Assembly (NCBI GenBank): GCA_040880805.1
Contig: JBBDHW010000061.1
Span: 1 to 63,871 of the forward strand
DNA: 63,871 nt
Origin: Acidimicrobiia bacterium
Lineage (GTDB): Bacteria; Actinomycetota; Acidimicrobiia; IMCC26256; DASPTH01
Reading direction: 5' to 3'
Shown in pieces: positions 59,244 to 63,871 of this stretch. Below the pieces are notes generated by a model. That model saw only the letters and a program-made list of their open reading frames with translations, searched no databases and was not told the origin of the DNA. The position numbers and the translations under genes are program-made. Positions within the stretch are counted from its first letter, which is position 1; the number at the start of each line of letters is the position of its first letter.

Positions 59244-59756
59244 GTGGGCCGTACTGATGTGCGAGCGGGTTCTGGGAAGCGGACGGATCGCAGCGAGATC
59301 GGCGAAGTCGTCGATGGGGTGTTGCGTGCGTCGCGGGTCTTGGTCGCGGTCGCCGCACGTTCGCTTGTCGACGTCGACCGTGATGTGACGCTGCCGCAGT
59401 TTCGGGCTCTGATCGTTCTCGCGAGTCGCGGCGGGCTCAATCCGGGTGCGTTCGCCGACGCTCTCGGCGTGCATGTTTCGACCGCGACGCGGATGTGTGA
59501 TCGTCTCGTGGCCAAAGGTCTGATCAGCCGCGAGGTTCCGCGGACGAATCGCCGCGAGATCGTGCTCGCGTTGACGCCGCGGGGGCGTCGCATCGTGGAC
59601 TCGGTGACTCGGCGGCGGCGAACGGAAATTGCGCGGATCGTCAAGAGTGTTCCCAAATCGCAGCGGGCGTCGATGGTGCGTGCGCTGCGCGCCTTTGGTG
59701 ACGCTGCCGGTGAGCCTCCAGTCGAGGGTTGGTCGCTGGGATGGGTCGAGGAATGA
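59244..59756 (+). CDS. MarR-family transcriptional regulator
   Basis: The 170-aa protein has the winged-helix MarR core: VTLPQFRALIVLASRGGLNP, FADALGVHVSTATRMCDRLV as recognition helix, KGLISREVPRTNRREIVLAL as wing, and TPRGRRIVDSVTRRRRTEIA leading into the C-terminal dimer helix. It would respond to a small ligand or thiol oxidation; one Cys (MCDRLV) lies in the recognition helix. The GTG at 59244 is preceded by dyads. The ClC channel gene starts 54 bp downstream on the same strand and may be its target. Confidence 0.88.
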   Translation: MGRTDVRAGSGKRTDRSEIGEVVDGVLRASRVLVAVAARSLVDVDRDVTLPQFRALIVLASRGGLNPGAFADALGVHVSTATRMCDRLVAKGLISREVPRTNRREIVLALTPRGRRIVDSVTRRRRTEIARIVKSVPKSQRASMVRALRAFGDAAGEPPVEGWSLGWVEE

Positions 59757-59810
59757 TCCCGCGATCGCTCGCCGCGCCGACGCGTCCATGACATCTGGGC
59801 GCGACCAAGC

Positions 59811-61526
59811 GTGAGCGCGCTGCGGCGATGGTGGCAGCGCGGGCGCGCTCACGCACAACAGCGGTTCGGCGTCGCGCGGCCCGATCTGCGCGAGGTTGGT
59901 CTTCGTTTGCGCGTCGTGCTCGGCCTGGCGGCACTGGTCGGCGTGTCGACCGGCTGCATCGTCGCCGCGTTCGACAAAGTCGTGCGAGATGGCATGTTCG
60001 CGTGGGTGTTGCGACAGCCGGTGGCGCTGGCGGCCGCGATCCCTGCGTTGGGGCTCACCGTCGCGGTATTGGTAGCGCGAGCGCCGGGACATGGAGATAC
60101 GGCAACGACCGACGCGTACGTCCGCACGTATCACGAACGCGGTGGAACCCTCCGCGTGCAGGATCTCTGGGCGAAGCTCCTGGAGTGCGCCGCGACCCTG
60201 GGCTCGGGCGGGGCGCTCGGCTACGAAGGACCTGCGCTCCTCAGCGGCGCGACCCTCGGCTCATGGGCGGAGAGCCGATTCATGCAGCGTTTCCGCCAAG
60301 ACGACGCCAAGGTGCTCATGGTGGCCGGCGCAGCCGCCGGGATCGCGGCGGTGTTCCGCGCGCCGCTCACGGGCATCGTCTTCGCCCTCGAGGTTCCATA
60401 TACCCAGGACCTCGCTCGCCGGGCACTGCTCCCGGCGCTCGTCGGCGCGAGCACGTCGTATCTCACGTTCGTCGCACTCCTCGGTACTGGCCGGATCTTC
60501 GAGATCTCCGGAGGCGCCGCGTTCGATCTGCGCGACCTCCTCGGCGGCTTCGCCGTCGGCGTCTTGTGCGGCGCGTTGGCGCGCGTCGGGGCATGGGCGA
60601 TCGCGCGCGCCAAGCACCTCGCGATCCCGGTCGCGATCCGTGTGGCGGGAGCGGGCCTGGCACTCTTCGCGCTGGCGCTCGTGTCCCACCAATGGTTCGA
60701 CGCTCCGCTCAGCTTGGGATCTGGTTACGAGGCGATCGCCTGGGCGCAACGCCACGAGACCGCGCTCGGTCTGCTCGTTGCACTCTTCCTGGTGCGATTC
60801 GCCGCCACCTGGTTCACGGTCGCCGGCGGTGGTGTCGGCGGACTGTTCATCCCCCTCGTGACCCAAGGCGCGATCGCGGGACACGTCGTGCAAGCCGTCG
60901 TGCACGCACCCAACCCGGGGCTCTTCCCGACTGTCGGCATCGCCGCGTTCCTCGGCGCCGGCTACCGGACCCCGCTCGCCGGGGTCTCCTTCGTCGCCGA
61001 GGCAACCGGCCAACCCGGCTTCGTCGTTCCCGCCCTCCTCGCCGCCGCGGCATCCCAGCTCGTGATGGGCCGCTGGTCGTTCAGCCCGCACCAGCGCGAC
61101 GAACGGCGCCCCAATCTCATCCCCCTTGACCAGATTGCAGTCGAGACGCTCATGTCACCCAATCCCGACACGGTCACCGCCGATCGCCCCCTCGACGAGT
61201 GCCTCATCGAGATGTCACGCGAGAACCGTCGCTGGGTTCCCGTCGTCGACGACGGCCGCTACTTCGGCCTGCTCGCCCTCACCGACATCGCGAAGGTCCC
61301 GCCCGCGGAATGGTCGCATCGCACTGCACGCGACGTCGCCCGCACCGACGTCCCCACGGCAAGCGCTTCCGACTCGGTCGCGCACATCGCGCACATGATT
61401 CGCGAACATGGTGCCGGAGCCGTCGCGATCAGCGACGACGGCCGCGTCACCGGCGTTGTGACCATCCGCGACATCGCCAACATCGAACGACTCCTCGACC
61501 GGCTCGACGCCGAGGCCGACCCCTAG
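59811..61526 (+). CDS. ClC-family chloride channel/transporter with two CBS domains
   Basis: The 571-aa protein has the ClC membrane domain (residues about 30-430). The anion-selectivity motifs are GSGGALGYEGPALL, with the gating Glu in G-Y-E-G-P, and VAGGGVGGLFIPLVTQGAIA (GxFxP). The Tyr-bearing motif is near FLGAGYRTPLAGVSFVAEA. Two C-terminal CBS domains (about 445-570: VETLMSPNPDTVTADRPLDE; VARTDVPTASASDSVAHIAH) could bind adenine nucleotides. It exchanges or conducts Cl- (perhaps F-, nitrate) across the inner membrane. The first motif is GSGGA rather than GSGIP, a common prokaryotic variant. The start is a GTG at 59811. Confidence 0.92.
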   Translation: MSALRRWWQRGRAHAQQRFGVARPDLREVGLRLRVVLGLAALVGVSTGCIVAAFDKVVRDGMFAWVLRQPVALAAAIPALGLTVAVLVARAPGHGDTATTDAYVRTYHERGGTLRVQDLWAKLLECAATLGSGGALGYEGPALLSGATLGSWAESRFMQRFRQDDAKVLMVAGAAAGIAAVFRAPLTGIVFALEVPYTQDLARRALLPALVGASTSYLTFVALLGTGRIFEISGGAAFDLRDLLGGFAVGVLCGALARVGAWAIARAKHLAIPVAIRVAGAGLALFALALVSHQWFDAPLSLGSGYEAIAWAQRHETALGLLVALFLVRFAATWFTVAGGGVGGLFIPLVTQGAIAGHVVQAVVHAPNPGLFPTVGIAAFLGAGYRTPLAGVSFVAEATGQPGFVVPALLAAAASQLVMGRWSFSPHQRDERRPNLIPLDQIAVETLMSPNPDTVTADRPLDECLIEMSRENRRWVPVVDDGRYFGLLALTDIAKVPPAEWSHRTARDVARTDVPTASASDSVAHIAHMIREHGAGAVAISDDGRVTGVVTIRDIANIERLLDRLDAEADP

Positions 61527-61541
61527 CGACAAGGAGCTCAC

Positions 61542-61896
61542 ATGATCGAACAGATTGCAACGCTTCCCGACAACGTCGTGGGCTTCGTAGCCAAGGGCGA
61601 AGTCACCTCCGACGACTACAAACAGCGTCTCGTGCGAGCACGCACTCGCGGTACACGACAAGATCCGTCTCCTCTACGTTCTCGGCAGTGACTTCACCGG
61701 GTATTCCGGCGGTGCGATGTGGGAGGACGGCAAGGTGGGCATGGAGCACCTCACGCGATGGGAGCGAATCGCCGTCGTTTCGAACCAGTCAGGCATCCGA
61801 CACGCCGTGAACATCCTCGGATACCTCATCCCGGGCCAAGTCAAGGCCTTCGATCTCGCCGACGAGGCCGACGCGACTGCGTGGATCACCGGCTGA
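61542..61896 (+). pseudogene. SpoIIAA-like (STAS) small protein, frameshifted
   Basis: With AAGGAG upstream, ATG 61542 begins MIEQIATLPDNVVGFVAKGE and VTSDDYKQRLV. The reading then shifts at about 61640 to EHALAVHDKIRLLYVLGSDF and YSGGAMWEDGKVGMEHLTRW, followed by ERIAVVSNQSGIRHAVNILG. This is the usual course of SpoIIAA-like proteins of about 120 aa. A small deletion explains the shift. It may be real or an assembly error. It follows the ClC gene by 15 bp. Confidence 0.75.
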
Positions 61897-61996
61897 GCTC
61901 ACGCCAGGAGACGCTCGCGGTCGTCGAGAAGAGGGCACAGAACTGGACGTGCGCGTCGGTGAAGAGCCGGACGATCGCTGCGGGCGCGGACCATTC

Positions 61997-62286
61997 CTAG
62001 GCGGAGCCGAAGCTTTCGCGGAGGTGGCAGGCGTAGAAGTCCGGCCAGGCTTCATCGGTGTCAGCGGCGTGTGGTCGCGGTCGAGTTGCACCAGTGCATG
62101 CACCAGATGGCTCCGAACCGGTCGCGTACCCAGCAGTTGGGGCAGCTCGGAGAGAGTGAGCAACCAGTCCGCGTACCACGAAGCCCAGTCTTCATCGGTA
62201 CCGTCGGTGATGCGGTACACGCGGTGATGCGCCTCGGCTGCTTCTTCCAACAACGCCGCTACGGGTTCGTTCGTGCTTTTGGTCAT
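61997..62286 (-). pseudogene. Small conserved actinobacterial protein, frameshifted
   Basis: From ATG 62286 the frame reads AALLEEAAEAHHRVYRITDG, then DWASWYADWLLTLSELPQLL and LVHALVQLDRDHT. Near 62075 it shifts to ADTDEAWPDFYACHLRESFG with a stop at 61997. The two parts together give a normal-looking protein of about 95 residues with DWASWYADW and WPxxYA motifs, known only as a hypothetical. One indel is enough to explain it. Two neighbouring frameshifted genes (here and at 61.5 kb) could reflect local sequence error. Confidence 0.6.
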
Positions 62287-62351
62287 CGCTGCTCCACCTC
62301 GCTTGTTCCGAGGGCGGTCCGCTCGAGGCGGGCTGTTGTGTCGTCGTCCGA

Positions 62352-63146
62352 TCACTCGTGGTCGAGTTGGGCGATGAGATTCTTCGGCGCCACCTGGCGG
62401 AAGGCATCCTCGATGATGGCGGCGATCTCGTCCCAATCAACCTTGTTTGCGCCTGACGTGTCGAGGAACACGCCGAGCCACCCCGAGAACGTCCCACTCG
62501 CCGACGGGGTCGGCTCGAAGAATCGGTCCGGTTCGGCGCCCACGAGTTCCTCGGCGACGCCAGGCGGGGCGGGACACCACAACGAGATCCGGCCATCGCC
62601 GCGATGGTCGTCGTGGTAGTAGCAGAGCGGCCGGCTGTCTTGGATGAAGAAGCAGCGTGCCCCGTGGCTGAGCCGCTCGTTCACTCCGGGGAATGCGAGC
62701 GCAATCTCGCGCACGCGCTCGTATTCACGCTCTCCCATCCGGAGACTCTCGCGCAGACTGAACATTGCCGAGAGGGAAGGTCCTCGCTTCCGTTGGGACT
62801 TTGGTGTGACCGAGCGCCGGACGGCGGCAAGCTCGAGGGCTTCCTCGAGGAGGGGCTGCCAGCTTCGGTGGCGTCGGTGGGGGACGGTCACCCACTCGCG
62901 GAAGCGACGCCCGCTGGGCGCGAACGGTTCCGCCTTGCCGGCATCGATGAGAGCAGAAGCTCGTTCCTCGTTGAGCTTGACGACGAGCTCGCCCGTGCGG
63001 TGATCGCAGCTGGCAAAGAAGTCACCGTCGAGGCGCAGGCAGGGAAAGCCCATCATCGTGGAGCGGGTGACGCCGGCCCGCTGGAGCAGCGGTGTCGCGA
63101 GCGCCCAGAAGCGCTCTTGTTCGGGACTGTTGGCATGTGCGGTCAT
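62352..63146 (-). CDS. Tandem TfoX/YjbR-like and MmcQ/YjbR (DUF419) protein
   Basis: The 264-aa protein joins two related small domains. Residues 5-110 (TMMGFPCLRLDGDFFASCDH, LVVKLNEERASALIDAGKAE, PSGRRFREWVTVPHRRHRSW) resemble TfoX-N/YjbR-like proteins. Residues about 130-264 (ERVREIALAFPGVNERLSHG, RCFFIQDSRPLCYYHDDHRG, GWLGVFLDTSGANKVDWDEI) are an MmcQ/YjbR double-wing DNA-binding-like domain. Both are usually encoded separately. The ATG overlaps the upstream AHSA1 stop (ATGA), so it is the third gene of a coupled ArsR-AHSA1 operon. Function unknown. Confidence 0.82.
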   Translation of the reverse strand: MTAHANSPEQERFWALATPLLQRAGVTRSTMMGFPCLRLDGDFFASCDHRTGELVVKLNEERASALIDAGKAEPFAPSGRRFREWVTVPHRRHRSWQPLLEEALELAAVRRSVTPKSQRKRGPSLSAMFSLRESLRMGEREYERVREIALAFPGVNERLSHGARCFFIQDSRPLCYYHDDHRGDGRISLWCPAPPGVAEELVGAEPDRFFEPTPSASGTFSGWLGVFLDTSGANKVDWDEIAAIIEDAFRQVAPKNLIAQLDHE

Positions 63147-63610
63147 GTCAGACCGAGCTCGTGGGCGGTCGGGACGCGCTGGTCCGCGAGTTGATCGACG
63201 CCGGGGTCTCGGCCTTCGGCGACGGCGGCCAACCGCGCCAGGTAGTTGCTCCAGCCGCCGGAGTGCGCGTCGGCCATCGGTCCGGCGAGCCCGCGATGTA
63301 TGAGGCGAAGCTCGGTGCCCGCGTCGCGCGGTCGCAGGTCGATCTCGACCGTGGTCGATCCGGGTGCGATCCCGACATCGGCGCGATCCCAGCCGAAGGT
63401 GAACACGACGCGCCGGTCGGGCACGAGCTCGACGAACGCGCCGACGACACTGTCGCCGCTGCTGTGCGTCCAGGAAAGCGCGCCTCCAGCTTTCGGATCG
63501 GCCTGCGCCACGGGCGCCATCCATTCGGTCAGCAGCTCGGCGTCGGTCAACAACGCGTACACGCGCGCCGGCGGCGCGTCGATGAACAGCCGCTGCTCGA
63601 CCAGCTTCAC
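63143..63610 (-). CDS. AHSA1/SRPBCC-family protein
   Basis: The 155-aa protein has the START-like fold of AHSA1 homologues: VEQRLFIDAPPARVYALLTD, LLTEWMAPVAQADPKAGGAL, RRVVFTFGWDRADVGIAPGS, and the closing helix GWSNYLARLAAVAEGRDPG. Such proteins bind hydrophobic ligands or assist regulators. They are very often encoded directly after an ArsR-type repressor, as here. The GTG start at 63610 overlaps the ArsR stop (GTGA), and its own stop overlaps the next ATG. Confidence 0.88.
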   Translation of the reverse strand: MKLVEQRLFIDAPPARVYALLTDAELLTEWMAPVAQADPKAGGALSWTHSSGDSVVGAFVELVPDRRVVFTFGWDRADVGIAPGSTTVEIDLRPRDAGTELRLIHRGLAGPMADAHSGGWSNYLARLAAVAEGRDPGVDQLADQRVPTAHELGLT

Positions 63611-63871
63611 GCCGACGTTCGCTTCCGACCGCGCGTCGGCACCTGCGCTTCGGCACGCGTCTTGAGCGAGTCGAGTCGGTCGCCCCACAGCTCGTCCAAC
63701 GCGGCGCGAACCTCGGCCAACCGCTGCAGATCGACGTGGTAGAGGCGCCGCTTCGCGTCCACGCGGACGTGCATGAGGCCCGTCGTGCGCAGGAGTTTCA
63801 AGTGCGGGCTCGCGGCCGACGGTGACAACCCGGCGACCTCGGCGAGCTCGGACGCGCTGCGCTCCTCGTCG
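63607..63871 (-). CDS. ArsR-family regulator (N-terminus outside window)
   Basis: The visible 87 residues include the recognition helix GLSPSAASPHLKLLRTTGLM and the wing HVRVDAKRRLYHVDLQRLAE, followed by a tail LDSLKTRAEAQVPTRGRKR. No metal-binding Cys is seen. This subgroup, paired with AHSA1 proteins, usually senses something other than metal. The frame is open to the right edge. It is the first visible gene of the ArsR-AHSA1-YjbR operon. Confidence 0.85.
   Translation of the reverse strand, partial: DEERSASELAEVAGLSPSAASPHLKLLRTTGLMHVRVDAKRRLYHVDLQRLAEVRAALDELWGDRLDSLKTRAEAQVPTRGRKRTSA

Noticed and set aside
1-63871. CRISPR array, prophage structural genes or plasmid replication genes
   Set aside because: No regularly spaced repeats, no capsid, terminase or tail proteins, and no Rep/Par genes were recognised.

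Overview
The window is high-GC actinobacterial chromosome. Several features point to Actinomycetota: an F420-type LLM oxidoreductase, a mycothiol-type maleylpyruvate-isomerase-fold enzyme, DUF222/HNH (13E12-type) debris, and many GTG/TTG or leaderless starts with a TANNNT -10 box 6-8 nt before the start codon. A soil or aquatic Acidimicrobiia-like lineage is my inference, not a demonstrated assignment. No rRNA, complete tRNA, CRISPR array or replication origin was seen.

Region 1 (1-13 kb) is catabolic. A partial LLM oxidoreductase and an Rv2258c-like methyltransferase precede a mostly minus-strand cluster: a 6-oxocamphor-hydrolase-like crotonase, an aldehyde dehydrogenase, a DUF35-thiolase fusion, a CoA-dependent MmsA-type dehydrogenase and an amidohydrolase, with a divergent alpha/beta hydrolase. 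Together they would suit oxidation and retro-Claisen cleavage of a terpenoid or alicyclic compound. Gene debris lies between them: an ABC ATPase stub, a thioesterase-like tail, a broken DUF222/HNH gene, and an amidohydrolase and a solute-binding protein truncated at the same point.

Region 2 (13-23 kb) has a hydrolase with a C-terminal PKD domain, an intact IS630-family element, a small monooxygenase-like protein, and a compact branched-chain-type ABC importer. In that importer both permeases are fused and both ATPases are fused, and the binding-protein gene lies upstream behind an intercistronic hairpin.

Region 3 (23-25 kb) is the most unusual part. Two near-identical 46-bp direct repeats, each resembling the 3' end of a tRNA, bracket a coupled three-gene operon: an XRE regulator, a 65-aa Cys/His protein and a nucleotidyltransferase. 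Its promoter carries a perfect 20-bp palindrome. Related tRNA-end plus hairpin repeats occur at 1.6 and 13.2 kb.

Region 4 (25-52 kb) holds a mer operon (ArsR-type regulator, merA, small membrane protein, merB), two ECF sigma/zinc anti-sigma sets, a YnjBCDF-like importer, a radical SAM protein and a thiol-redox island. The island contains three additional flavin disulfide reductases, peroxiredoxin-like proteins, a glutaredoxin, CcdA, TlpA, DUF3179 and two DUF427 proteins. It reads as metal, thiol and oxidative-stress handling.

Region 5 (52-64 kb) has a Crp/Fnr regulator, a glycogen-debranching-type enzyme, an NAD(P)H-hydrate epimerase, two membrane proteins, and a glucoamylase-like gene whose catalytic end has been replaced by a hydrolase tail. 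These are followed by a leaderless toxin-antitoxin-like pair, a MarR regulator, a ClC channel with CBS domains, two frameshifted small genes, and a coupled ArsR - AHSA1 - YjbR operon that runs off the right edge.
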